64,000 bases of DNA from Notospermus geniculatus. Lineage: Eukaryota > Nemertea > Pilidiophora > Heteronemertea > Lineidae. The notes beneath the pieces are model-generated. The model was not told the origin of the DNA. It was given only the letters and a program-made list of their open reading frames with translations, and searched no databases. The stretch is from positions 118,376-182,375 of the forward strand of contig NMRB01000326.1 in NCBI GenBank assembly GCA_002633025.1. Reading direction: 5' to 3'. How positions within the stretch are numbered: position 1 is the stretch's first letter; every line of letters starts with the position of its first letter. Of the stretch, positions 1-17,900 are shown piece by piece. Both the position numbers and the translations under genes were made by a program.

Positions 1-193
1 CCACCTGTGAGTTTTCTTGCACACGTCGTCTCTCGATGGCTACAGCGAAATCAGTACACGAAGCCAGGGATGCAATGATTAAAACCAAGTCTTACTAACC
101 TGTCTATATCTACTGCACCTTCATACGTAAGGTAGTAGAACACTGAAACAAACGAAGACGGCAAATGTTACGACAGGGTTTCCTCCACGAGTT

Positions 194-328
194 CACAGGG
201 ACTTGACGCGAGATAGTAAAATCTAGGGTTATAACCCTAACCCTAACCCTAGTTAGGGTTAGGGTTAAACCCTAGTTAGGGTTAGGGTTATAACCCTAGC
301 TTTTACTATCTCGCGTCAAGTCCCTGTG
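194..328. repeat. Foldback MITE built of telomere-like repeats
   Basis: A 135-bp near-perfect hairpin. The arms begin CACAGGGACTTGACGCGAG and run inward through GATAGTAAAA into interleaved TTAGGG and CCCTAA units. The sequence CACGAGTT (186-193) is repeated immediately after it (329-336), which fits an 8-bp target-site duplication; a 9-bp reading is also possible because the next base matches. It lies in the left-most NSMAF intron seen here. The telomeric hexamers sit inside the element, so this is an interstitial transposon rather than a chromosome end. Confidence 0.85.
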
Positions 329-470
329 CACGAGTTCCCCAGAAATGTTTCTGGAGAGATGGGAAAGAGCGAAGTGCCTTTGACATTGTGCGGCAGCAAG
401 GCACTATGTAAAAGTCACACACTTTCAAAGAGACGGGGCACATGATTTCCTCCTTGTTTCCAATACTTAC

Positions 471-6497
<6,027 letters not shown>

Positions 6498-7475
6498 CTT
6501 TTTCCTCCTGCCGAGATAACGAGACAATCAGAGTTGTGGCGGCGGGAAACTATGAATTCGGTCTAAATCATGCGTTTCGTGTTCGTGGGCGTAACCAGCC
6601 GCGCCCCGCGTTGTGTGGAGTGTTAGTCCAAGTCAATTTTTTTNGCAATATCCTCACTCTGGTTTGGTTGAGCAAATACTGGTTAGGCCTACTATGCCTA
6701 CTGGTATACCGGTATACCATACCAATGAATGTAGACTGGTACCCGATCCTACCTTTGTATTTTTAAGACCTTTGTCGGCTTTGTGATTGGTGGATTTCCT
6801 GGGTCAAATGGAGGTCACCTTCTATCTGCATTCCGATTTTCATAAAAATTTCTAATTGACTTCACCGACAGAATTCCTCCAAAAGTGGCGGCCAATACTG
6901 GTCCTACCAAACAAGCCGCAACTGCAGTGCGCAGGTTGGTAGGGTCAGGTACTAGTCTAATACCAATGGCGATGGCAACAACACAGTGTCGCCAGTCATT
7001 TTTAGTTCCGTGATTGACTGCTAACGCCAGGAGCGCTGTTCATCATTTTCCACCAGTTCGTTGATACACAAACGGCATGGTGCGCTGAACTGGGACACCC
7101 TGTAGATACCCAAAATAAACAGAACAATAAGTTATACATGTACCTTGACCATGATATTTATTCATATCATTTCTAATCAGCATCTCAAAGTGACTTGATT
7201 ACAGAGATTATATAACAAAGCACGGTCGTGGCAGGGCACAGGAATCAAAGTACCCTAAATAAGATTCGGTCCGGCGCCCGGGTCGACGGTACCCGAATTT
7301 AACGAAACCGGATGCATTTCATGCTTGGATTGGAACATTGTAAAGCTACACGTACATTGATATTTAGTCGAAATTAACAGTAATGTTTTTTTCTGTCCAA
7401 TAGTAATGGGATATGACTGATGTAAGGTACATTGTACTGTGATACGTAGACTGGTTTCCGTCTTTGCCTCTAGAC

Positions 7476-7812
7476 TCACGCGGCACTCATTGTGGAACGG
7501 TCAGTAGCGCCGCAGGAGAGGAGAAGACGGGAACCAGTCTACTGCGACATACGATGTCAAGTCGAAGAACCAGAGATCCCCTTTCCTTCGTCACTCATTG
7601 TGGCCGAGGTCTCCAGCGACGAGGGACAATTCGCTGTGGAACGCTTAGAAAACATTAGCGATTATCTGTGCAATCAGCGTACACATTATTTACACAAACA
7701 GACAGAGAAATTTTACAAGGAGGTGGAAAAAGAAATCGTCACCACCCACGGCCGATTCCGTATTTTCATCAAACCTACATTTCTCGTCTCCACTTTATTA
7801 CAGCTGACATGA
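7476..7812 (+). other. Unrecognised open reading frame, broken in the second copy
   Basis: After CTCTAG at 7472 an open frame of about 110 codons runs to a TGA. It contains REPVYCDIRCQVEEPEIPF, SSDEGQFAVERLENISDYL and YKEVEKEIVTTHGRFRIFIK. I do not recognise a family. The matching stretch at about 11350-11690 carries a +5 and a -4 base change that break this frame, so the ORF is either a decayed exon or chance. Related sequence recurs near 47010-47090. Confidence 0.25.
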
Positions 7813-8410
7813 GTAAATGGCGGTCGTTAATTAACCCCCTAATCAAATGTTTACAAATGATTAACCTAATAATCAAGTGGACCAATGCCGCTCTTGTTCG
7901 ACACCACAATTTTAAGGCCACCAAGCGGGTTCCAAGCCCATAATCCCATGTTTCACTTCATGAGTCCTTTTTACAGCATTAATTAACGATATCTGTTATT
8001 TCAAATGGACACCTCTCTCTCCACCATCAACTGATCAAACACGTCGGCCTAAATCAAAATCCTCCAGGACAGCAAAACAATGATTAACTGAGACAAGAAT
8101 AAGTTAAATCGTTAAATTAGTATCAAATACACGAATAATTTCAAAACATAATTTTTTTAACTTCAACGGCTCATTATTGGCTCTGTACATATTATAGGAC
8201 GATTTGAAAGTATGTAATGTAGAAGGAAACAAGAGTTCCCGGAGGAAACCTACGCTGCACTCTCTGTCACGTGAGTACCAGAGCCAACGAGCATCAAACC
8301 TGTGACCTCCAAGGTGAAAGATGCTAGATTTTCTACTGCACCAATCTGACAGGTCACCTTTTCCACATTATCAACAACCAGTGCTGTAGGAATTGTAGTT
8401 TTCTTTTAAT

Positions 8411-8592
8411 TACAGTGGAACCTCTCTATTAAGGACACCTTTGGGATTGACCGGTGCTGTCCTTATTTGACAGGTGTCCTGATTACACAAGTCAAAATCA
8501 ATAGAAACCACAAGTATGGGACTGAATTTTGGTGTCCTTAATTAGACGTGTCCTGCTGGCAGAGGTGTCCGCTAAGGGAGGGTTCTACTCTA
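8411..8592. repeat. MITE, CAGTGGAACCTCTCTATTAAGGACA family, best preserved copy
   Basis: A 182-bp element bounded by TA. The left end is CAGTGGAACCTCTCTATTAA and the right end, CTAAGGGAGGGTTCTACTCTA, is an imperfect inverted copy. The duplicate at 12553-12726 has lost its right terminus. Confidence 0.7.
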
Positions 8593-9834
8593 ATACCCAT
8601 ACCACAGGTTTCCCATTCCTTCAGGGTATATTACAGAGCATGTCACAGTTATCATATTAGAACAAAATAAATGAAGTTTTCCCCTTGAAAATCACACCAG
8701 TAAATATATGTAAGTGATCATCCAATATTTACAACAAAAGCCACTTTGTAAAATTTGATAGAAATTACGCTGCGTTCCGCATGTGGCATTAGACTGTGAT
8801 TAGAAAACCAGCTTTCTGTTCAAGTCAGAATGTTCTTATTGAGAACTAGGCCTAGGTTGGAAATTGCTGCTCTTGCATGTGACTAGCATTTTGATGTTTT
8901 TCAATTACAATGCATTACACATGTACCATCATTATAGACCTTCACACAATATAGGAACGGTAATAACGGTCACGGGGTACATGTATGTGTTACTTAAGTT
9001 CCACTCAATCAATATACTGATCTTGAAAGGCAAATAGCATTTTAAAAAGCAATTCTCTCTCAATATGACACAAATTAGTTGGCCAACAGTATCATATGTG
9101 TGCCAATAATTGACCAGGCTGAATTGACAAGGCTTAATTTCCACCTGCACTACCGAGTAGGAGTAGCTACATCATATGTACAAAGTTTCAATCAGAATTT
9201 TACTCCCTCCACGTGAAGGAGGGATTAGCTGTTCCAGCATCACAGACGCAGTCATCGTTACGGATGTTATATGAAACCTAACTTGATTTGGGGTAGAGAG
9301 TTCTACCAAGTTACCCAGACTGAAAATTAACTGTCTTTTCACTGACACCCATCATAACATCGGACAAAAATATAGGTATGTTGTTTGTAGCACTGTGTTT
9401 GGTTAGAATGGACGACAGTGAAATGACAGTTATTCACGTAATGCTGTACAAGTGTAAAGCTTCAACATGTACACGCAGGAGCACCATAAATGATCTATTA
9501 ACATATCACGACAACTGGTCAGGGATAAGACCGGCATTTTAGTAGGAACCGGTCAAATCTGTACATACTAACAGACTACTAACAACTTCACATTCCAACA
9601 CCAGTACATTCTGTTCCACAATCACGTTGTGGTACCTCTGAATTTCAATAACCAGCAATGAACTCAAACCGTTATATACACAGTTTTCATGTTCCTTTTC
9701 ATTTTTATTGACACCAAAATCACAGTTAAGGTCACAGAGAACTGGCTTTGTCACTGGCATCTAGCGCCACCAACATTATCATATCAAAAGCATCAGTGTG
9801 TTATGACTTAAGTTAATTCAAAGATATCAACAAC

Positions 9835-9901
9835 CTGCTGTGTGGTCAACAATGCCGACCATCACCAACAGGAGAAACAGGCTCCCGGCAATGCCAGACA
9901 T
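9835..9901 (-). CDS. Signal-peptide exon of a small secreted or membrane protein, copy 1
   Basis: An ATG at 9901 opens 22 codons, MSGIAGSLFLLLVMVGIVD-HTA, followed by a GT donor in phase 1. It reads as a classical hydrophobic signal peptide. I could not find convincing downstream exons between 9835 and 6645. A 73-codon ORF with several cysteines (9539-9760) follows, but it does not join in phase. Identical in copy 2, degenerate in a third copy at 38.8 kb. Confidence 0.45.
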
Positions 9902-12271
9902 CTCTGACCTTACAACTGTGATATTGGTACATGTAGTATGAAAGAAATGCAATCCTCATAATTTTTGGATCTCCCCATTCATCTCGCATGCTAGGAGTGA
10001 TTCACGAACTAACTGCCGAGTTCTTCATCCTAATTACATGTTTTGTACAGAATTCAATGTTTTCTCATCTCACCACGCAAAATAAAACACAGCCATGATA
10101 CAGGATAAGGCCAAAGCAATATGTGCAGCGTCTACACAAGGCATGAGTAATATTTTGAGGCCAAACCAGAAATCACCGTTTCTAAGCAAATAAAGGCAGA
10201 TGGTGGCTATATAATCAAACTGGTGGAAGTTCAGGCAAGCATTTATAAAACAATTCACAGCCAAGCAATAAATCCACATCATGGATTATGTACCACTACA
10301 GCAATCGTTCTTGAAGCACATTATAATATGTAGCATTTACATTGTGCTTTTCACNTGTAAACCGAAAAGACGATTGCCATAACACGGGCCTGTAGGCCTA
10401 CATTTACCGTCAGGGTGGCAGGACAATGGACAATTTTATTGTCGGCCTAGGTCCCCCCCCCGAACAGTTCCACCACCAACTCCGCAAGCAGTCGTGAAAC
10501 CCTCCAAATTAAATGCAATATCCTCACTCTGGTTTGGTTGAGCAAATACTGGTTAGGCCTACTGGTATACCATACCAATGAATGTAGACTGGTACCCGAT
10601 CCTACCTTTGTATTTTTAAGACCTTTGTTGGCTTTGTGATTGGTGGATTTCCTGGGTCAAATGGAGGTCACCTTCTATCTGCATTCCAATTTTCATAAAA
10701 ATTTCTAAGTGACTTCACCGGCAGAATTCCTCCAAAAGTGGCGGCCAATACTGGTCCTACCAAACAAGCCACAACTGCAGTGCGCAGGTTGGTAGGGTCA
10801 GGTACTAGTCTAATACCAATGGCGATGGCAACAACACAGTGTCGCCAGTCATTTTTAGTTCCGTGATTGACTGCTAATGCCAGGAGCGCTGTTCATCATT
10901 TTCCACCAGTTCGTTGATACACAAACGGCATGGTGCGCTGAACTGGGACACCCTGTAGTTGAACTGGGACACCCTGTAGATACCCAAAATAAACAGAACA
11001 ATAAGTTATACATGTACCTTGACCATGATATTTATTCATATCATTTCTAATCAGCATCTCAAAGTGACTTGATTACAGAGATTATATAACAAAGCACGGT
11101 CGTGGCAGGGCGCAGGAATCAAAGTACCCTAAATAAGATTCGGTCCGGCACCCGGGTCGACGGTACCCGAATTTAACGAAACCGGATGCATTTCATGCTT
11201 GGATTGGAACATTGTAAAGCTACACGTACATTGATATTTAGTAGAAATTAACAGTAATGTTTTTTTCCGTCCAATAGTAATGGGATATGACTGATGTAAG
11301 GTACATTGTACTGTGATACGTAGACTGATTTCCGTCTTTGCCTCTAGACTCGCGTGGCACTCATTGTGGAACGGTCAGTAGCGCCACACGAGAGGAATGG
11401 CAAAGACAGGAACCAGTCTACTGCGACATACGATGTCAAGTCGAAGAACCAGAGATCCCCTTTCCATCGTCACTCATTGTTGCCGAGGCCTCCAGCGACG
11501 AGGGACAATTCGCTGTGGAGCGCTTAGAAAACATTAGCGATTATCTGTGCAATCAGCCTACACATTATTTACACAAACAGAGAAATTTTACAAGCATGTG
11601 GAAAAAGAAATCGTCACCACCCAGGGCCGATTCCGTATTTTCATCAAACCTACATTTCTCGTCTCCACTTAATTACAGCCGACATCATCATGAGTAAATG
11701 GCGGTCGTTAATTAACCCCCTAATCAAATGTTTACAAATGATTAACCTAATAATCAACTGGACCAATACCGCTCTTGTTCGACACCACAATTTTAAGGCC
11801 ACCAAGCAGGTTCCAAGCCCATAATCCCATGTTCCACTTGCATCAGGAGTCCTTTTTACAGCATTAATTAACGATATCTGTTATTTCAAATGGACACCTC
11901 TCTCTCCACCATCAACTGATCAAACACGTCGGCCTAAATCAAAAATCTCCAGGACAGCAAAACAATGATTAACTGAGACAAGAATAAGTTAAATCGTTAA
12001 ATTAGTATCAAATACACGAATAATTTCAAAACATAATTTTTAAACTTCAATGGCTCGCCACATATTATAGGACAATTTGTATGTAATGTAGAAGTAAACA
12101 AAAGACTTCCCGGAGGAAACCTACGCTGCACTCTCCGTCACGTGAGTACCAGAGCCAACGAGAACCAAACCTGTGACCTCCGAGATGACAGATGCTAGAT
12201 TTTCTACTGCACCACTCTGACAGGTCACCTTTTCCACATTATCAACAACCAGTGCTGTAGTTTTCTTTTAA

Positions 12272-12547
12272 CCCTTTAGCACTCAAAACGCCCTTGAACG
12301 CCCGATTCAGATTTCCTCAAAGCGCCAGTGGACGCCCGCAGACTTGTGCTGCCATCTGAGGGGAAAATGATGAACCAAAATATTTTTTCTACCTTAGTTG
12401 ATTTTCTGAGCCGAACTGCAGCTCTTGACATGGTTTTGCCCATTCACTGATGTTTAGTACGTTTTTTGGGGCTGAAAACGCTCATTTTCCCAAACTCTCT
12501 TGAGGAACAGATGGATAAAAAATTATGTAAGCTTGAGTGCTAAAGGG
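12272..12547. mobile_element. piggyBac-type MITE with TTAA target duplication
   Basis: Termini CCCTTTAGCACTCAA and TTGAGTGCTAAAGGG are inverted repeats, flanked on both sides by TTAA (12268-12271 and 12548-12551). The same locus in copy 1 (8405-8411) has one TTAA and no insert, so this is a filled/empty pair. The interior has no ORF. CCC termini with TTAA duplication are the hallmark of piggyBac elements. Confidence 0.92.
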
Positions 12548-12552
12548 TTAAC

Positions 12553-12726
12553 TACAGTGGAACCTCTCTATTAAGGACACCTTTGGGACTTACCGGTGCT
12601 GTCCTTATTTGACAGGTACCCTGATTACACAAGTCAAAATCAATAGAAACCACAAGTATGGGACTGAATTTTGGTGTCCTTAATTAGACGTGTCCTGCTG
12701 GCAGAGGTGTCCACTAAGGGAGGTTT
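12553..12726. repeat. MITE, CAGTGGAACCTC family, right end deleted
   Basis: Counterpart of 8411-8592 in the second duplicate. The right terminus after CACTAAGGGAGG is replaced directly by flanking TTTCCCATTCC. Confidence 0.65.
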
Positions 12727-13947
12727 CCCATTCCTTCAGGGTATATTACAGAGCATGTCACAGTTATCACGTTAGAACAAAATAAATGAAGTTTTCCCCT
12801 TGAAAATCACACCAGTATATATGCAAGTGATCATCCAATATTTACAACAAAAGCCACTTTGTAAAATTTGATAGAAATTACACTGCGTTCCGCATGTGGC
12901 ATTAGACTGTGATTAGAAAACCAGCTTTCTGTTCAAGTCAGAATGTTCTTATTGAGAACTAGGCCTAGGTTGGAAATTGCTGTTCTTGCATGTGACTAGC
13001 ATTTTGATGTTTTTCAATTACAATGCATTACACATGTACCATCATTATAGACCTTCACACAATATAGGAACGGTAATAACGGTCACGGGGCACATGTATG
13101 TGTTACTTAAGTTCCACTCAATCAATATACTGATCTTGAAAGGCAAATAGCATTTTAAAAAGCAATTCTCTCTCAATATGACACAAATTAGTTGGCCAAC
13201 AGTATCATATGTGTGCCAATAATTGACCAGGCTGAATTGACAAGGCTGAATTTCCACCTGCACTACCGAGTAGGAGTAGCTACATCATATGTACAAAGTT
13301 TCAATCAGAATTTTACTCCCTCCACGTGAAGGAGGGATTAGCTGTTCCAGCATCACAGACGCAGTCATCGTTACGGATGGTATATGAAACCTAACTTGAT
13401 TTGGGGTAGAGAGTTCTACCAAGTTACCCAGACTGAAAATTAACTGTCTTTTCACTGACACCCATCATAACATCGGACAAAAATATAGGTATGTTGTTTG
13501 TAGCACTGTGTTTGGTTAGAATGGACGACAGTGAAATGACAGTTATTCACGTAATGCTGTACAAGTGTAAAGCTTCAACATGTACACGCAGGAGCACCAT
13601 AAATGATCTATTAACATATCACGACAACTGGTCAGGGATAAGACCGGCATTTTAGTAGGAACCGGTCAAATCTGTACATACTAACAGACTACTAACAACT
13701 TCACATTCCAACACCAGTACATTCTGTTCCACAATCACGTTGTGGTACCTCTGAATTTCAATAACCAGCAATGAACTCAAACCGTTATATACACAGTTTT
13801 CATGTTCCTTTTCATTTTTATTGACACCAAAATCACAGTTAAGGTCACAGAGAACTGGCTTTGTCACTGGCATCTAGCGCCACCAACATTATCATATCAA
13901 AAGCATCAGTGTGTTATGACTTAAGTTAATTCAAAGATATCAACAAC

Positions 13948-14014
13948 CTGCTGTGTGGTCAACAATGCCGACCATCACCAACAGGAGAAACAGGCTCCCG
14001 GCAATGCCAGACAT
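13948..14014 (-). CDS. Signal-peptide exon, copy 2
   Basis: Identical in sequence to the exon at 9835-9901: ATG, 22 codons with the LFLLLVMVGIV core, then a GT donor. It lies in the second duplicate. The rest of the gene is not identified. Confidence 0.45.
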
Positions 14015-14521
14015 CTCTGACCTTACAACTGTGATATTGGTACATGTAGTATGAAAGAAATGCAATCCTCATAATTTTTGGATCTCCCCATTCATCTCGC
14101 ATGCTAGGAGTGATTCACGAACTAACTGCCGAGTTCTTCATCCTAATTACATGTTTTGTACAGAATTCAATGTTTTCTCATCTCACCACGCAAAATAAAA
14201 CACAGCCATGATACAGGATAAGGCCAAAGCAATATGTGCAGCGTCTACACAAGGCATGAGTAATATTTTGAGGCCAAACCAGAAATCACCGTTTCTAAGC
14301 AAATAAAGGCAGATGGTGGCTATATAATCAAACTGGTGGAAGTTCAGGCAAGCATTTATAAAACAATTCACAGCCAAGCAATAAATCCACATCATGGATT
14401 ATGTACCACTACAGCAATCGTTCTTGAAGCACATTATAATATGTAGCATTTACATTGTGCTTTTCACGTTATGCAGTCTCAAAGCATTTTATACCCCCCC
14501 CCCCGCCCCCGNTCAGTGCAC

Positions 14522-14625
14522 AACTCGATCCTTTCAGATCAGGTGGTGAATCAGCTAGGAATTGAACCCGTGACAACTCAGTCTTGAATCTGATGAACAA
14601 CCAGTGCACCACCGCACTTCCCCAT
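14522..14625 (-). repeat. tRNA-derived SINE-like sequence
   Basis: On the minus strand it reads GCGGTGGTGCACTGGTTG (A box) and GGGTTCAATTCC (B box) with tRNA-like spacing, but the ends do not pair into an acceptor stem. It lies just right of the second duplicate and of the N at 14512. Nothing else is recognisable from 14626 to 14989. Confidence 0.5.
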
Positions 14626-14989
14626 TGTAATCCGATGAGTTATAGAATACATGTATGCTCTCCTTGTGCTGATCCACTGATTTATATGAAACAAATTGCA
14701 AATGAACAAAGTTCATGCACGTTCTCCAAAGTTTTTTTTCTCCGTGTTTTAGAGGATTTCTAGTTGGAGAATTTCCCCACAGGAGTCCACAACTTTATCT
14801 ACAACTCCATTCACAATGTTGGCCTCTGAATCATGATAACATCGAATCACAAAAAGTTTTAATTGGCTGTAATGTTAATGGACTAGAGCCAACTGGACTT
14901 GTAGCCATAGTCTGTGCTCGGACTTCACGGGCATCTTTAGCTGATGTTTTCAACATCCAATCATTCACTATAAGGGTCAAAGCACTCCT

Positions 14990-17900
14990 TCAAGCTGAGA
15001 GAAGATCACACCGTCTATAGCAGAGAAGATACGGCACTTTAGGAGCAGAGAATTTCAAGACTTGTCCAATGGGGACAACCCTGGCGTTGCCGTCATCGAT
15101 ACGAATCCATCCGTTGATGCCGTTGTGGTAGATATCAACTGTGTAATGGCCGCCAGCAGCGTGTTTGCCAACATGGTAGATGACTGGAATGAAATCAAAA
15201 TGTTTGTAGAATAACAGACTAATGAGTTTATAGAACAAGGTGATTGAGGAGCATGTCAATTTTAGCTGACAAAATGATTCCTTCCAATTGGTTCAAGTCC
15301 CTGTTCATAACAGAAAGATCAGCTCAAGATGTGCTAAGAATTTTCCTGTGCAAATTGGCTACAAATGCACAATTCAGCATTGTTGGTTTCTTTTATGGCT
15401 TACACATTACACTGAGTTGCCAGAGGGAGCCAACCAGTTTCAGTGATCTAGTCATGCCAGTGGTGCCCACGACTCACCTGCAAACAGCTTGTACGACCTC
15501 TGCAGTGTGTTGACCTTCCCCTTCAAATTCGGTGATAGTAATTCTAAAGACAAAAAGACGAATGAAAATTCTTTCCTATTCTGAATAGTATTTGTATTTG
15601 TATTTGTATTTATATTCTGAATAGTGAAGGCTGATAGCCAGGGTTTCTGCCAGAAATTTTTTTGAGGGTAATAATTTCTTCCAAATCAGCAAAAACCCCA
15701 TGAAATTGAAGAAAATGGCCCTTTTCTGTTCCTTTGAGGGTACTCACATATTACCCTGAGTACCCTCTGGTGGAAACACTTATAGCACTGAAACACGTAC
15801 GCTATTAAAAGTGCATAATTTGACATCAGGAACTCAAACGTGGCTCTGAAACGTTACACACTGGCTATCATCAAAGAGGAGTTCTTGCTTTCTCAAATAC
15901 TACCACTGACATTAGTCTCATGTAACTGCCAGTGCCTGCCTCAGTGAAGCCTTTGACTTGACATAGCATGGCTGAAGTTGAACACAAAAGTGATACTGGA
16001 CTTACCTTTGTTAACCTCAAGATCGATGCCATAATCGATCTTCTTTATAACCTTCTGAATCCCTCCATCTTTATCGTAGATGAAACATTTCAGATGCAGG
16101 ATCAGAACAGGTGGCAGCACCTCCAGCATGATACGTTTGGTTGCTTCCACTTCCACCTTGGTCTTAGAACAGGTAAAACCCTGAAGTGATTCTCGACTCA
16201 CAGACCCGTCCAACGCGTCCCTCACAGTCCACACTTTCTCTGATTGTATGTCCAAAGGCAGGGTGAAAAACGGTTCAAGTGTGGCCGACTCGCGTGATCC
16301 ACTCTGGTAGAGCACTGATCTGATCTGTCCACAGAATATATCGGATACTGGGGACTTGGCAAATTCGGCCTGGAGAGGAAGTATGGGAGAAGGGTGAGAT
16401 TACAGCTGCCAGAGTGGTGGCATGCAAACACCAGCACGTGTCACCACTGAGGTCCATAGTTCGACACTCCAACGCATTCTCAATAAATAAGCCAGTGAGT
16501 CATCTTGAAGACACAATTCAATCACCAATATCCCTCACTTCATTTCGAGTGATAACTTACCACTCTTGTGACGACACTTTTTTTCTTGGGTCCAACTTGT
16601 TCCCATTCCTCATTTTCTTCACTCGATTCGTCATCATTGGCGACGCCGTTGGCCTCGATATAATGGTTACTCTCAGCCGCTGTAATAACAGTGGTCATGT
16701 ATGAGACATATTGTCAGCAAAATTGGAAGAAGTTGTCACCAATTCCATGAACACTACATATACGAACGATGGAAGTCACACAACAAGTGCATCAGGTGAA
16801 ATACGGCTCACTGGCTGTGAGAAAATATTTCATGAACTCCCACTTCATTTTTAAAGAACACTAGCAAAACCCGTGCAGTGTTCTCCAACTTTTTTTCTGA
16901 CGACTTGGCGGCATAGGGGGGAGCGCGAGGGGGGTGGCCCCCCTCGGACGAAGAAATTTTTCAAAATTGGAGAATAAAAGACCCAATTTCCCGGCATCTG
17001 CGATCAACAATCGATCCGAGCAGCGGCCATTAACAAGGAAGTCACTTGGCACGAAACCTGACGGAAATTGCCGAACGACTGGCCGAGTGTGTGACGTCAG
17101 ACGCTGTGCCAAATATGGTCACCGTTACGCTACTATTCCATTCATCACTGTTCATGACTAGAGTTGATCGACCAATCAGGAAGAAGGGCGCGAATATGGC
17201 GCGAACAGACGTGAATGCATTATGTAGATTGCGCAATAAATTATTGATTTTCATGTTGAATTGAAGTGGAGTCCCCACGTAGACTGCGACCGGCGTAGCT
17301 GTCGTCGGAGGGAGAGCGCACGTGTTCCCGCGTTCATGGCGATTTCGTCAGTTTAATGGTGGGCGATTCAGAGAATGACTTTGGGGCTGGGGAGAAGGAA
17401 ACAACTTTGTTTTCAGGTCAGTTGATAAACAAATTGACTGAGATCGATTATAGAAGACAAAACACCAATGTTTTTGTCAATTTGAACTCGTGGTTTTTCA
17501 ACATGGCGGCAGTTTTTTTCGGGTTGGCGGAAGGACACAACTCGGCCGCCGGCTTGGCGGGCTAATATTTTGAATTGGCGGCAGGTAGGCAGCTTATAGG
17601 AGTTGGAGAACACTGCCGTGCTCCGCACGGAGTAGTAGGCCTAAATGATTGTTTACAACAAAGTCATGTTGGATGGAACGTTCTGACCACGTGCTCCGTC
17701 CATTACCAATTGATGACGTCATTTGATGACGTTAGCGCTTGAAAATCAATTCCAAGAATTGATGCTGTGCGATTGATGATCTCAAAAATGGATGCTGCGC
17801 GACGTCACGTCAAGTTACCATGATTACGTCCAAAACGACGTCTGCACGCACGTGGCGTAATCAGTGCTGTGACGTCATGGGATCAAATGTTCTGACCACG

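Larger units (their letters stand above)
6645..10354. repeat. 3.7-kb direct duplicate, copy 1 (bounded by N at both ends)
   Basis: Runs from GCAATATCCTCACTCTGG to GTGCTTTTCAC and matches 10515-14467 almost base for base, with a few small indels. The base before it (6644) and the base after it (10355) are single Ns, so its edges coincide with assembly joins. It lacks the 276-bp MITE present in copy 2. This could be a real tandem duplication, but an alternative haplotype placed beside the primary sequence fits the N borders better. Confidence 0.9.
10515..14467. repeat. 3.95-kb direct duplicate, copy 2
   Basis: Second copy of 6645-10354, in the same orientation. It differs by a 276-bp TTAA-flanked insertion at 12272, a 19-bp local duplication (gttgaactgggacaccctgtag) near 10960, loss of about 25 bp after 12726, and scattered substitutions. 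Confidence 0.92.

Noticed and set aside
236-300. TTAGGG/CCCTAA block as a chromosome end
   Set aside because: It is short, palindromic, flanked by a target duplication and lies within an NSMAF intron.
7262-7300. Cloning-vector polylinker contamination (GGCGCCCGGGTCGACGGTACC)
   Set aside because: The same sequence occurs in the second duplicate with a natural substitution and continues into genomic sequence without vector.
16861-17628. Several overlapping ORFs on both strands
   Set aside because: All lie inside the TIR-bounded 740-bp element and show no protein motif.
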